A DNA stretch of 34,953 nt from an uncultured Treponema sp. (GCA_937890485.1 CALBXN010000074.1:1-34953), one strand, 5' to 3'; shown: positions 23,520-33,103, counted from the stretch's first letter. Notes: generated by a model from the letters alone, not told the origin. Made by a program: numbers and translations.

Positions 23520-24565
23520 ATGATTGAAAAAACAAATAATCTAAAAGCAGTTTTTGAAGAAAAACTTAAAACAGCAAAAGTGCTTGCAGATATTGAACAA
23601 TTACGTATTGAATTTCTAGGTAAAAAAGGTCCTGTTCAAGAATTAATGCAGGATTTAAGAAATGTTCCAAACGATAAAAAGCGTGAAATGGGACAAGCTA
23701 TAAATACTTTTAAACAATTTATTGAAAAATCAATCGAAGAAAAACAAGAAGAACTACAAAAATTAGAATGGCAAAATAAAATTGATAATACTCCATCCTA
23801 TGATGAATCTTTAACATTAAACAAAGATGAAGGTTCTTATCACCCTATCACAATTATTCAAAGAGAAGTTGAAAGTATCTTTGCTTCTATGGGTTTTACT
23901 ATCGAAAATTATTCAGAAATTGTAGATGACTATCACTGTTTTGAAGCTTTAAATATTCCACCTCATCACCCAGCACGTGATATGCAAGATACTTATTATC
24001 TTTCTACAGGTCAGTTGTTAAAGACTCATACTTCTGCAGCACAAAACTATATTATGAAAAAATATGTTGTAATGAAAAATATGGTGCTCCTTTAAGAGCA
24101 ATTTTCCCAGGTAGATGTTTTAGAAATGAATCTATAGATGCTTGTCATGAAAATACTTTCTTCCAAATGGAAGGAATTATGATTGACGAAAATATTTCTA
24201 TTTCTAACCTTATCTACTTTATGAAAACAATGCTTTCTGAAGTTTTTGGTCGTCCAGTAGAAGTTAGACTTAGACCAGGTTTCTTCCCATTTGTTGAACC
24301 AGGCTTTGAATTAGATATTAAATGTTTAATTTGTGGGGGAGATGGATGTCCTTCTTGTAAAGATTCTGGTTGGCTTGAACTTTGTCCATGTGGAATGATT
24401 CATCCTAAAGTTCTAGAATATGGTGGAATTGATACAGAAAAATACACAGGATTTGCTTTTGGACTTGGATTAACTCGTCTTGCAATGATGAAATACGGAA
24501 TTAAAGATATTAGAACTCTTAATTCAGGTAACTTAAAAGCTCTTTCACAATTTGTAAATGCTTAA
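23520..24565 (+). pseudogene. pheS: Phenylalanine--tRNA ligase alpha subunit, frameshifted in this sequence
   Basis: Alpha subunit of the heterotetrameric phenylalanyl-tRNA synthetase. The 5' frame (23520-24095) carries the coiled-coil arm and the start of the class II core (SYHPITIIQREVESIFASMG, HHPARDMQDTYYLS, LLKTHTSAAQ), then stops after the foreign tail VVMKNMVLL. The rest continues in the -1 frame: EKYGAPLRAIFPGRCFRNES, QMEGIMIDENIS, FELDIKC and FGLGLTRLAMMKYGI to the stop at 24565. Adding one A to the six-A run at 24057-24062 restores a single frame of 348 aa, a normal length. As the enzyme is essential and pheT is intact, a homopolymer sequencing error is the likeliest cause. AAGGGGA precedes the start. 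Confidence 0.88.
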
Positions 24566-24587
24566 ATTTTTAGGAAGGTAATAAAAT

Positions 24588-26954
24588 ATGTTTGTTTCAA
24601 TGAATTGGATACAGGAATTTGTAGATTTATCTGGCGAAGATATAGAATCTTTAATTAAAAGATTTACTCTTTCAACTGCTGAAGTTGAAGATATTATTTA
24701 TAAAGGAAAAGAAGTTCAAGGAGTTATTGTTGCTCAAATTAAATCAGTAGAAAATCATCCTAACTCAAAAAAACTTCACTTGTTAAAAATTGATACAGGT
24801 TCTAGTGTTGTAGACTGTGTTTGTGGGGCACCAAATGTAGAAGTTGGCCAAAAAGTTGCATTTGCTCCAGTAGGCTCACATGTAGTTGGAATGGAAATTA
24901 CAGAAGCAACAGTTGCAGGATATGTATCACAAGGTATGTGTTGTGGCGAAGATGAACTTGGAATTAGTGATGATCATTCTGGATTGATGGTAATTGACCA
25001 AGATGCTCCTCTTGGAACTGATATTAAATCCATCTATGCCATTGATGATATTATTTTTGAAGTTGATAATAAATCATTAACTAACAGACCTGACCTTTGG
25101 GGACATTACGGAATTGCTCGTGAATTTGCAGTAATTGCAAACAAACCTCTACTTCCTCTTTCTCTTACAGAACCAGTTTATAATGGTTCTGAAAAAATTG
25201 CAGTAGATATAAAAAGACCTGATATTGCTTGGAGATATACTTGTGTAGGTTTTAAAAATATTACAAGAAAAATTTCACCTACAAACTGGAGAATCAGACT
25301 TTTCTATTGCGGAATGAGAGCAATCAGTTTGCTTGTTGATATTACAAACCTTATTATGCTAGAAATGGGACAGCCAACTCATGCATTTGATGGAACAGGA
25401 ATTAAATCAATCGATATCGGTACAGAAGATAAAGAATACAAATTCAAAACTCTTGATGAAGTAGAACGCACAATCGATAAAGATACCTTGATGATTTATA
25501 CAAACGGGAAACCTTCTGCAATTGCAGGTATTATGGGTGGATTGGAATCAGAAATCGAAGGAGAAAGTAATTCTGTTGTTCTTGAATGTGCTTGTTTTGA
25601 TGGTGTTAACATTAGAAAAACTTCTCAACGATTGGCACACAGAACTGATGCAAGTATGCGTTATGAAAAAATGATTGATCCAGAATTAACTCTACTTGCA
25701 GCTAAACGATTTTGGAACATGCTTTCTTCAGTAGATTCTGGAGCAGAAGTATCAACACAAATCACAGATGTTTACGTAAAAAAATATCCTACAATCAATA
25801 TCGATTTTGATAAAAATTATATCGACCGTTATACAGGAATTGATATTTCTTCAGAAACAATTAATCATACTTTAACTGCTTTAGGTTTTGATGTAAAACA
25901 AAATGGCGAAAATTTTTCAGTAACAGTACCTACATGGCGTGCAACAAAAGATGTTTCTTTAAAAGCTGATATTGTAGAAGAAGTTTCTAGAATTTATGGG
26001 TACGATAACTTTGCTGTAACTTCAACAAAGAGTTTGCTATTACCTGTTGCAGATTCTGTTGAACGCTCAGAAGGAAATAAAATCAAAGATATTCTTGTAA
26101 AAAGATTTTCTATGCACGAAGTTCATTCATACATTTGGTATGAAGGAAAGAAAATGCAAGATATAAATCTTGAAATTGAAGAAAATCCAAAACTTCTTAA
26201 CAGCGTAACTCCAGAAAATACTGTTATCAGAAATTCTATGTTGCCTACTCTACTTTGTTTTGCTTACGAAAATAAATCTTGGTCAGACAATTATAGCATT
26301 TTTGAAATCGGTCGTGTTGTAAAAGGCACAAAAGAAGATGGAACTTGTAACGAAAGAAGTTCTCTCGGTGTAACTCTTTATAACAAACACAAAAATGAAA
26401 AAGAACTTTATCTTGAAACAGTAAATATTTTACGCTATATCCTAAATGCTGTAAAACACACAAACAATATTTCTTTTGAAAAAATTGCTCCAGAACATTC
26501 TTGGCAACATCCAAAAAATACTTCTGCAATTTTCTGCGAAGGAAAAAGAGTTGGTACATTATGTACACTTCATCCTTTTAACTTACAAAAAATTGATAAG
26601 AATGCTTCAATTGTTTGTTTTGAAATTGATATGGATGATTTTAATACAATTACAACAAGTGATATTTCATTCAATGATCCATCTAAGTTCCCAGCAATTG
26701 ATTACGATATTTCTTTGGTTATTCCAAAAGGTGTTATGTTCAATAAAGCAAAAGAAAAAATCAATTCACTTGGAATTAAAGAACTTAACAACATCGGAAT
26801 TATTGATGTTTACGACTTGCCAGAAGAAACAAGTGTAACTGTAAGATTTACATTCTCAGCATTTGAACGAACTCTTACAATGGATGAAGTTCAAAAAAAT
26901 ATTGAATCTATTACAGATGCATTAAAAGAATTTGGAATAAAAGCAAGATTCTAA
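24588..26954 (+). CDS. pheT: Phenylalanine--tRNA ligase beta subunit
   Basis: Beta subunit of phenylalanyl-tRNA synthetase, needed with PheS to charge tRNA-Phe; it carries tRNA binding and editing. Domains in order: an N-terminal EMAP-II-like tRNA-binding domain (KSVENHPNSKKLHLLKIDTG, about 50-65), the B3/B4 editing domain (DITNLIMLEMGQPTHAFDG; TNGKPSAIAGIMGG), B5 (VDIVEEVSRIYGYDN region), a catalytic-like core, and the FDX-ACB domain (FPAIDYDISLVIPKG to the end). At 788 aa it is full length. It starts 22 nt after pheS with GGAAGG upstream, forming a pheST operon ended by a terminator at 26980-27020. Confidence 0.95.
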   Translation: MFVSMNWIQEFVDLSGEDIESLIKRFTLSTAEVEDIIYKGKEVQGVIVAQIKSVENHPNSKKLHLLKIDTGSSVVDCVCGAPNVEVGQKVAFAPVGSHVVGMEITEATVAGYVSQGMCCGEDELGISDDHSGLMVIDQDAPLGTDIKSIYAIDDIIFEVDNKSLTNRPDLWGHYGIAREFAVIANKPLLPLSLTEPVYNGSEKIAVDIKRPDIAWRYTCVGFKNITRKISPTNWRIRLFYCGMRAISLLVDITNLIMLEMGQPTHAFDGTGIKSIDIGTEDKEYKFKTLDEVERTIDKDTLMIYTNGKPSAIAGIMGGLESEIEGESNSVVLECACFDGVNIRKTSQRLAHRTDASMRYEKMIDPELTLLAAKRFWNMLSSVDSGAEVSTQITDVYVKKYPTINIDFDKNYIDRYTGIDISSETINHTLTALGFDVKQNGENFSVTVPTWRATKDVSLKADIVEEVSRIYGYDNFAVTSTKSLLLPVADSVERSEGNKIKDILVKRFSMHEVHSYIWYEGKKMQDINLEIEENPKLLNSVTPENTVIRNSMLPTLLCFAYENKSWSDNYSIFEIGRVVKGTKEDGTCNERSSLGVTLYNKHKNEKELYLETVNILRYILNAVKHTNNISFEKIAPEHSWQHPKNTSAIFCEGKRVGTLCTLHPFNLQKIDKNASIVCFEIDMDDFNTITTSDISFNDPSKFPAIDYDISLVIPKGVMFNKAKEKINSLGIKELNNIGIIDVYDLPEETSVTVRFTFSAFERTLTMDEVQKNIESITDALKEFGIKARF

Positions 26955-26979
26955 GTTTTAAAATTAAATTTTAATTTAC

Positions 26980-27020
26980 GCCACTAAACGTTTAAAAAAA
27001 AATGTTTGGTGGCTTTTTTA
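26980..27020 (+). terminator. Rho-independent terminator after pheT
   Basis: GCCACTAAAC (26980-26989) and GTTTGGTGGC (27004-27013) form a 10-bp stem with one G-U pair, followed by a run of T. Confidence 0.85.
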
Positions 27021-27075
27021 TTTACAAAATTTTTGTTTCTTTCATTTTTCAATAGAAAATATTAAATAAATACTT

Positions 27076-27081
27076 TATAAT
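27076..27081 (+). promoter_or_regulatory. Predicted leaderless -10 box of the SDR gene
   Basis: Perfect TATAAT, then CTTTTT (6 nt) to the ATG at 27088. No Shine-Dalgarno site and no clear -35 box. Confidence 0.6.
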
Positions 27082-27087
27082 CTTTTT

Positions 27088-27894
27088 ATGAACGAACAAA
27101 AAGATATTTTAGTTACAGGTTGTTGTGGTGGCATGGGAAGTGCAATCTGCAAAAAACTTATTGAACAAAACTACAGAGTTTTTGGAATTGATAAATCAAT
27201 AACAAATGAAAGTTCCGAAAACTTTTTTCAATTTGAATGTGATGTAACTTCAACTGTATCTGTAAAAAATGTTTTTAATAAAATCAAAGAAAAAACTAAT
27301 TCTTTATTTGCAATTATTCATACATCAGGAATTTATGATTTAGATTCTTTAATCGAAATTGATGAAAATAGATTTAATAAAATTTTTCAAGTCAATTTAT
27401 TTGGAGTATATCGAGTTAACAAAGAATTTTTTTCACTTCTAAAAAATAAAAGTAGAATTGTTATTACAACAAGTGAATTAGCACCTTTAGATCCATTACC
27501 TTTTACAGGTTTATACGGAATTACAAAAACAGCTTTAGAAAAATATGCTTTCTCGCTACGAATGGAATTGCAATTACTTGGAATAAAAGTTGTAGTAATT
27601 AGACCAGGAGCTGTAAAAACTTCTTTACTAAATGCTTCAACTACAGCACTTGATAAATTTATTGAAAATACAAAAAATTATAGTTGCAACGCAATTCGTT
27701 TTAAGAAAATTGTAGATAGTGTAGAAGCAAAAAATATTTTGCCAGAAAAAATAGCACAAAAAGTTTTAATTTCAATTTCTTGTAAAAATCCAAAGTTCAT
27801 TTACAACATAAATCGAAATCCACTTTTGCGACTGTTAAATATTCTTCCAGCAAAATTACAAGTTGCAATCATTGGATTGATTTTGAAAGAGTAA
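27088..27894 (+). CDS. Short-chain dehydrogenase/reductase (SDR)
   Basis: NAD(P)-dependent oxidoreductase of the classical SDR type; substrate unknown. The cofactor motif TGCCGGMG (residues 10-17) and the acidic end of the second strand (FGIDKS; ECDVTS) fit NAD(H) or NADP(H) binding. The catalytic Ser sits in IVITTSELAP, and the YGITK pair gives Y143 and K147. LFGVYRVNKEFFSLL matches helix 4. The C-terminal ~40 residues (IYNINRNPLLRLLNILPAKL) are typical of SDRs that act on lipids or steroids, and their hydrophobic end could associate with the membrane. It converges on the zinc-ribbon gene with 13 bp between. Confidence 0.88.
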   Translation: MNEQKDILVTGCCGGMGSAICKKLIEQNYRVFGIDKSITNESSENFFQFECDVTSTVSVKNVFNKIKEKTNSLFAIIHTSGIYDLDSLIEIDENRFNKIFQVNLFGVYRVNKEFFSLLKNKSRIVITTSELAPLDPLPFTGLYGITKTALEKYAFSLRMELQLLGIKVVVIRPGAVKTSLLNASTTALDKFIENTKNYSCNAIRFKKIVDSVEAKNILPEKIAQKVLISISCKNPKFIYNINRNPLLRLLNILPAKLQVAIIGLILKE

Positions 27895-27907
27895 ATTAGC
27901 AAAGAAC

Positions 27908-28225
27908 TTATAAACAATCTAACATCAAAATTACATTTAGCAATACGCTAATCGCTGCAAAAGTAATACAAATAATTGAAATCACCATCCAAAAACCTCT
28001 AATTTCTTTTGATTTATAAAAACCTATACAAGAAAAAACTAAAGCAGTTACAGATACTACACAATAATAATCATAAAAATACTGTAAAATACAAAATACA
28101 ATTCCTAAAATCCAGAAAGCATAAAATTCTTCATTACCTTTCTTTTCGGTATTGATTTTTTCTCCGCATTTAGGACAAAACTGAAAATTATTATCAAATT
28201 CATTTCCACATTTATTACAAAACAT
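27908..28225 (-). CDS. Zinc-ribbon membrane protein, 105 aa
   Basis: Function unknown. The N-terminus is a double-CxxC zinc ribbon (MFCNKCGNEF and FCPKCGEKI; C3, C6, C17, C20), followed by a short charged linker and about three hydrophobic segments (FYAFWILGIVFCILQYF, VVSVTALVFSCIGFY, WMVISIICITFAAISVLLNV), so it is a small membrane protein with a cytoplasmic zinc knuckle. AGGAG lies 5 nt before the ATG at 28225; the frame extends further up to another start at 28267, which lacks a ribosome binding site. No partner evident. Confidence 0.78.
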   Translation of the reverse strand: MFCNKCGNEFDNNFQFCPKCGEKINTEKKGNEEFYAFWILGIVFCILQYFYDYYCVVSVTALVFSCIGFYKSKEIRGFWMVISIICITFAAISVLLNVILMLDCL

Positions 28226-28299
28226 AAAATCTCCTAACTTCGAAAAACTATTAATTTTGAACAACAAACATTCAACTGTATAGTTTATTATTTACTAAT

Positions 28300-29556
28300 T
28301 TACAAAAATAAATCTTCAATATAGGTATATTGATTATTTTTAAAAGCATTTATAATTTTTACATCAACTTCATTTCCTACTGACAATGCAAAACCTGCAC
28401 TTTCAAGTAACTCTTCTAGTTCCCCATAAGTTAAATTCATATTTGCTGCAAGAACAACAATTTTATCTTTTTTAGTTTTATATCCTTTTCTTTTTCTAAT
28501 ATTAGAAAAAAGTTGTCTAGAAATTAATCTACTGTTTTTATAAATATCAGATTCTTTTTTATTTGGATTTTTTTTCAAAAAAGAAACTATATATTTATTT
28601 AATGTAGTCTGAAAATCACAGAACTCTTTTTTAGTTTGATGTTCTTTTTGTAATCCAGAAGAAATAGTTTTATTAATTTTAGAATCATCCTTCAAGCACT
28701 CCATAGGAGCACCTTTTTCTTTAAAAAATTGAAACATTTCTTCATTATTTTTTGCTTTTGCAATTAATATCAACTGTTGATTATTTTTTATATTTATTCC
28801 GGAATAGTATAATTCTTTAACAATTCCTAAATTATTACTAATAGCAGCCCGAGATAAAGCTCTATTTAAATCTTCTTGAGAAAAAGATATTTTATTTAGA
28901 ATTTGTTTTACAATTTCTCTATCTTTTTTATCTATAAAAAAAGTTAGCATTTCATAATTTTGTTCGCTATTAAAAAATTGATATAATTCTTTTTCAAATA
29001 AAAATTTTGCAGCCTCATAAGAATCTTTTATTATAGCATAATATAAAGCATTTACGTATGTATCATGTGTAGTATTAATATCAACACCGTATTCTATAAG
29101 AAGTTCCAAAAAATCAACAGCATTTGAACCAGCTGCTAATAAAAAAGGATTTAATCCATCATAATTTCTAAGTTCTATATTTGCATTATTTTTAACAAGT
29201 GAAAAAAATATACCTTCTCTATTTTGAATCATTATATCTGCACATAAATAATGCAATGCAGTTGACCCACTATTACTTATTGCATCAACTTCAGCTCCAT
29301 GTTCTAAAAGATAATTAACAAATTTTTCTGAACTATAAAAAGTTGCAATCATTAATAATGTATAATTATATTTTAATCTCATATTTACATTAAAAGATAA
29401 ATTGTCATTGTCGAGAAAAGATAAATCTTCATAGTAAATCGCTTTTTCTAAAAAAGAAATTTCAGAAAAATCTTCTTCAAAAAAATTGAAATCCAACATA
29501 TTATTATGTTTTAAACACATTTCATCATAATATTTTTCATATTCGGTAGAATCCAT
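28300..29556 (-). CDS. Ankyrin-repeat protein with the shared C-terminal helical domain
   Basis: Probably a protein-protein interaction factor. About four or five ankyrin repeats are visible between residues ~45 and 230 (YTLLMIATFYSSEKFVNYLL, GSTALHYLCADI, GLNPFLLAAGSNAVDFLELL, VNALYYAIIKDSYEAAKFLF), followed by more diverged helical repeats. The last ~100 residues form a separate domain (SDIYKNSRLISRQLFSNIRK, KDKIVVLAANMNLTYGELEE, LLESAGFALS) that clearly aligns with the end of the protein at 10034-10693. No signal peptide. AGAGGGA precedes the ATG at suitable distance. The gene stands alone, and its target is unknown. Confidence 0.85.
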   Translation of the reverse strand: MDSTEYEKYYDEMCLKHNNMLDFNFFEEDFSEISFLEKAIYYEDLSFLDNDNLSFNVNMRLKYNYTLLMIATFYSSEKFVNYLLEHGAEVDAISNSGSTALHYLCADIMIQNREGIFFSLVKNNANIELRNYDGLNPFLLAAGSNAVDFLELLIEYGVDINTTHDTYVNALYYAIIKDSYEAAKFLFEKELYQFFNSEQNYEMLTFFIDKKDREIVKQILNKISFSQEDLNRALSRAAISNNLGIVKELYYSGINIKNNQQLILIAKAKNNEEMFQFFKEKGAPMECLKDDSKINKTISSGLQKEHQTKKEFCDFQTTLNKYIVSFLKKNPNKKESDIYKNSRLISRQLFSNIRKRKGYKTKKDKIVVLAANMNLTYGELEELLESAGFALSVGNEVDVKIINAFKNNQYTYIEDLFL

Positions 29557-29691
29557 AATATTCCCTCTTTTATATTTATAATATTAAATTTATTTTATCA
29601 TAAAAAATTTCAAAATTGGTCAATTAAAAATTGACATTTTATTTATTTTTACACTATACAAATTATAAATAAAAAGAGAATTACATAAAAA

Positions 29692-30612
29692 TTAATTATT
29701 GAAAGTATATTTTGTTTTTGTTGTATTTAATTTTCCATTTTTTACTAAATATTTTTTCAAAGTCATACTTTGATTAGATTCGTCCAAGTTTACAAATGTC
29801 CAAAAAGTTTCTTCATCACGATTTTCACAAAAACTTTTTAAACAAATTTCTGTAAAATTTCCAAAATCATATATTCCACCTGAATGCCAATGTCCAGAGA
29901 AAACAAAATCTACATTATTTTTATCAAAAATTTCTATCAACAATGCTCTTTCTCTTGTATCTGAAAGTCTAAAAAAATCAAACATAGACATATCTGCATA
30001 AATAGGATAATGAGTAAATACAATTTTTGAATTTTTATCTTTTTCCATTCTTAGTTTTAAATCATTTAACTGATTGTATCCTAAGATTCCACTAGCTGTA
30101 TCTAAAAAATACCAAGATCGAAATTTATTATTTTCTAAGTTTGTAGGAGTCTGAAAATAAAAATAAGAAGTATCTTTATTAGTTGAATAAGTTAATTTAC
30201 TCCAATGTTCTATTCCATCTTGATATAAATCATGATTACCAAGTAAAACATAAAATAAAACATCATTCTTAATTTTTTTTATTTTTTCTACAAAAACTTC
30301 ACTTTCTTTATAATTTTCTTCAAATCCTGTATCAACCAAATCACCTAAAAAAATTACAAATTCAAATTTATTATCTTTTAAAGAATTTAAAAATTGTTGT
30401 TCAGGTCTTTTATTTTTACCACCAAAATGCAAATCTGTAACCACCAAAAAATTTATTTCAGAACTGTTTTTAATTGGTGAACTTAATTTTTTTATTTCTT
30501 TTGCACGTTCATCAACATGAGGTCCTCGAAAAAAAAACTTTTGATAATCATAACTACAAGAAAATAAAATTAAAATTAAAAATGTAATAGGTAAAATAAA
30601 AATTTTCTTCAT
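29692..30612 (-). CDS. Metallophosphoesterase lipoprotein
   Basis: Calcineurin-like phosphoesterase anchored to the outside of the membrane. The signal peptide ends in lipobox LFSC with the lipidated C19. The metal-binding motifs are complete and in order: TDLHFGG (D60, H62), GDLVDTG (D91), GNHD (near 122), a later FTHYP His and SGHWHSGG. Substrate unknown: family members act on phosphoproteins, nucleotides or phospholipids. AAGG precedes the ATG. It is the third gene of a leftward operon and starts 13 bp after the outer-membrane-like protein's stop, so they are probably expressed together. Confidence 0.88.
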   Translation of the reverse strand: MKKIFILPITFLILILFSCSYDYQKFFFRGPHVDERAKEIKKLSSPIKNSSEINFLVVTDLHFGGKNKRPEQQFLNSLKDNKFEFVIFLGDLVDTGFEENYKESEVFVEKIKKIKNDVLFYVLLGNHDLYQDGIEHWSKLTYSTNKDTSYFYFQTPTNLENNKFRSWYFLDTASGILGYNQLNDLKLRMEKDKNSKIVFTHYPIYADMSMFDFFRLSDTRERALLIEIFDKNNVDFVFSGHWHSGGIYDFGNFTEICLKSFCENRDEETFWTFVNLDESNQSMTLKKYLVKNGKLNTTKTKYTFNN

Positions 30613-30625
30613 AAAAAACCTTATA

Positions 30626-31366
30626 TTAAAATTTGTAAACTAAAAACAATTTACATTGATATCCATTTAAAGCACCAGAAAGAGTAATTTGATCCGCATA
30701 TAGAAGTTCAATAACAGTTCCAAAAGTAAAACTCTTTGGAAAATCATAAGAGTATCCAAATTGCCACCAAGTATTTAACCATCCTTTAAAATACAAATAA
30801 TCAAAAGTAGCAAATCTAAACATAATTTCATGTTTTTCTTTTATAGATTTAACTAATTGAAATTCAAAAATTGGGAAAGGTTCAAAAAAAGATAGTCTAT
30901 TATTTGTAAGTTTTTGAACTGTTGTTTTTAAATCAACGCCTATTGATAAATTTATTTTTAAAGGATTTTCAATTTTTTTTCCACAAAAAGTGTTTGAAAT
31001 AAAAAAAACATTATCGTTAATAAACAGTTCACTTAAATATTCAGTTTTATAGGAAAAAGAAAAATGAGATAAATATCCTAATCCCAATTTATATTTATTT
31101 AATTTAATAGGATTTATTACTCCTGAAGCAGAAAAATCAAATGAAAAATTATCAAAACAAAATCCTGAAAAGATATCAATTTCATTAAATTCTCGTCTAA
31201 AACCAATTGTTCCTTCTAAAGGAACAGGTTTTGGAACAAAATTTTTTGATGAAAAACCAATATCAACAAAAACTCCGTCTCCCCAATATTGAGCAGAGTA
31301 AAGATTACTTATTAACAAAAATAAGGTTGAGAAAAATATAAAAAATTTGAATTTATAATATTTCAT
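30626..31366 (-). CDS. Hypothetical secreted protein, probably an outer-membrane beta-barrel
   Basis: No family recognised. A signal peptide is clear (MKYYKFKFFIFFSTLFLLIS, cleaved after YSA). The mature part alternates hydrophobic and polar residues in strand-like runs, e.g. FSGFCFDNFSFDFSASGVIN, YKLGLGYLSHFSFSYKTEYL and TFGTVIELLYADQITLSG, and ends YQCKLFLVYKF with the terminal aromatic Phe typical of barrels that enter the outer membrane through BAM. The ATG lies 2 nt past the stop of the upstream FAD gene, with AGGA adjoining it, so translation is probably coupled. Barrel assignment is an inference from pattern only. Confidence 0.65.
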   Translation of the reverse strand: MKYYKFKFFIFFSTLFLLISNLYSAQYWGDGVFVDIGFSSKNFVPKPVPLEGTIGFRREFNEIDIFSGFCFDNFSFDFSASGVINPIKLNKYKLGLGYLSHFSFSYKTEYLSELFINDNVFFISNTFCGKKIENPLKINLSIGVDLKTTVQKLTNNRLSFFEPFPIFEFQLVKSIKEKHEIMFRFATFDYLYFKGWLNTWWQFGYSYDFPKSFTFGTVIELLYADQITLSGALNGYQCKLFLVYKF

Positions 31367-31368
31367 TC

Positions 31369-33042
31369 CTAATATAGAGTATCATTATTTATATATAGAG
31401 TCAAATTATTTATTATAAAATTCTCACTTATTTTTCTTGCAACATTCTCTCCGTCCATTGCAGATGAAACAATTCCACCTGAATACCCAGAGCCTTCTCC
31501 TGCAGGATATAAATTTTTTATCACAGGACTTTCCATAGTTTCTTTATCTCTCAAAATTCTTATAGGGGTTGAAGTTCTTGTTTCACTTGCAATAAGAATT
31601 GCTTCATCACAAATAAAGCCTTTCATATTTTCATTAAATTTTTTGAATGCTTTTTGTAAACGAGATTTTATAAAATCAGGTAGCCACAAATCTAAACGAG
31701 AAGAAATTAATCCTGGAGTATATGATGTTTCAGGGAAAGTATTAGTTTTTCTTTCTTCAATAAAATCAATTAACTTTTGAGCAGGAGCTTTTATTCCATT
31801 TCCATTTTGATAAGTTAATTTTTCTAAATATGTTCTAAAGTTCAAAGTAGAAAGTAAATTTTCATTATCATCAATTTTATTTTTTTGTAAAATTTCTTTT
31901 GCATCCTCTGGTCTTACTTCAACAACTATAGCAGAATTTGACCATTTAGAATTTCTACTTGAAGGTGACATTCCATTTACAACAATTTCTTCTTTACCTG
32001 ATGAAGAAGGAACAACTAATCCTCCTGGACACATACAAAAAGAATACACTCCTCTTTCATCAACTTGTGTCGTTAATCTATATTCTGCTGCACCTAAATT
32101 TTCTGTTCTTTCTTTTCCATGATATTGAATCTTATCAATAACTTGACGAGGATGTTCTACTCTAACACCAACTGCAAAAGTTTTTTCTTGTAAAACTTTG
32201 TCCACTTCAAGATTATTTTTATAGCAACAATCATAAATCATTTTATATATATCTGTTGCAGAATGTCCTGTTGCAAGAATAACTGCATCAGAATAAATTT
32301 TTTGTATTATATTTTTTTCATTTGAATCGATACAAATTATTCCTTTTGTAATAAAATTATTTTTTTCATCTTTTTCTAAAATTAAATCAGTACAAATTTT
32401 ATCAAAGTAAACTTCACCACCAAATTTAATTATTGTATCAATCATATTATTTATAATTTTTGGAAGTTTATCAGAACCAATATGCGGATGCGCATCTGAC
32501 AAAATTTTTTCATCAGCTCCATGATAATGAAATATAGAAAGAATTTTTGAAATATCACCACGCTTGTTTGAACGTGTAAAAAGTTTTCCGTCAGAAAAAG
32601 TTCCTGCTCCACCTTCACCAAAACAATAATTTGAGTTTTCATCTACAATACCAGTTGTACTAATTTTGGCAATATCAACTTTTCGTTTTGAAGTTCTACT
32701 TCCTCTTTCAATTACAATAGGTTTTATTCTAAATTCTAAAAGTTGCAATGCTGCAAAAAGACCAGCAGGACCAGAACCTACTATTACTACTTTTTTATTT
32801 GAGTTTACAGTTTTCCACTTAGGTATAAATTTTTCTTGTTCTGGATTTTCTCCAACATAAACAGAATATTTTAAATGAAATTTTATTTTTCCTTTTCGTG
32901 CATCAATTGATTTTTTCTTGAGAACAAAAGCATTTACACTTGATTTATTTTTAATACTAAGTTGTTTTAAGATTCTATTTTCAATTAAAGTTTTATTATT
33001 TTCTTCTTCTGGTAAAATTGTAATTGTTGTTTCGTAAATCAT
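31369..33042 (-). CDS. FAD-dependent NAD(P)-type oxidoreductase (COG2509-like)
   Basis: Flavoprotein of unknown substrate in the family annotated as uncharacterised FAD-dependent dehydrogenase. A ~80-residue N-terminal domain precedes the dinucleotide-binding GSGPAGL motif (89-95); GEGGAGTFSDGKLFTR, VILATGHSATD and the C-terminal NLYPAGEGSGYSGGIVSSAMDG segment, which closes on FAD, are characteristic. At 557 aa it is full length. It heads a leftward operon with the barrel-like protein and the phosphoesterase. Its promoter (33050-33079) is leaderless in form and overlaps the divergent radical SAM promoter. Confidence 0.9.
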   Translation of the reverse strand: MIYETTITILPEEENNKTLIENRILKQLSIKNKSSVNAFVLKKKSIDARKGKIKFHLKYSVYVGENPEQEKFIPKWKTVNSNKKVVIVGSGPAGLFAALQLLEFRIKPIVIERGSRTSKRKVDIAKISTTGIVDENSNYCFGEGGAGTFSDGKLFTRSNKRGDISKILSIFHYHGADEKILSDAHPHIGSDKLPKIINNMIDTIIKFGGEVYFDKICTDLILEKDEKNNFITKGIICIDSNEKNIIQKIYSDAVILATGHSATDIYKMIYDCCYKNNLEVDKVLQEKTFAVGVRVEHPRQVIDKIQYHGKERTENLGAAEYRLTTQVDERGVYSFCMCPGGLVVPSSSGKEEIVVNGMSPSSRNSKWSNSAIVVEVRPEDAKEILQKNKIDDNENLLSTLNFRTYLEKLTYQNGNGIKAPAQKLIDFIEERKTNTFPETSYTPGLISSRLDLWLPDFIKSRLQKAFKKFNENMKGFICDEAILIASETRTSTPIRILRDKETMESPVIKNLYPAGEGSGYSGGIVSSAMDGENVARKISENFIINNLTLYINNDTLY

Positions 33043-33049
33043 AACTAAA

Positions 33050-33079
33050 AGTATATATTATATTTTATTGCTACATCAA
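33050..33079 (-). promoter_or_regulatory. Predicted leaderless promoter of the FAD oxidoreductase operon
   Basis: Minus strand: TTGATG (33079-33074), 18-bp spacer, TATACT (33055-33050), then 7 nt to the ATG at 33042. The -35 box lies inside the spacer of the divergent radical SAM promoter. Confidence 0.62.
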
Positions 33080-33096
33080 GTCATATCTGATATAAT
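33068..33096 (+). promoter_or_regulatory. Predicted leaderless promoter of the radical SAM gene
   Basis: TTGCTA (33068-33073), 17-bp spacer, perfect TATAAT (33091-33096) preceded by TGA (extended -10), then 7 nt to the ATG at 33104. The TTG of the -35 box is in frame and could be mistaken for a start codon. Confidence 0.72.
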
Positions 33097-33103
33097 TCAA
33101 TTT

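Noticed and set aside
24050..24070. Programmed -1 frameshift in pheS as the leading explanation
   Set aside because: The zero-frame codons AAA AAA TAT do not form a classic X-XXY-YYZ heptamer (the preceding base is G), and no stimulating hairpin was evident. A homopolymer error is simpler.
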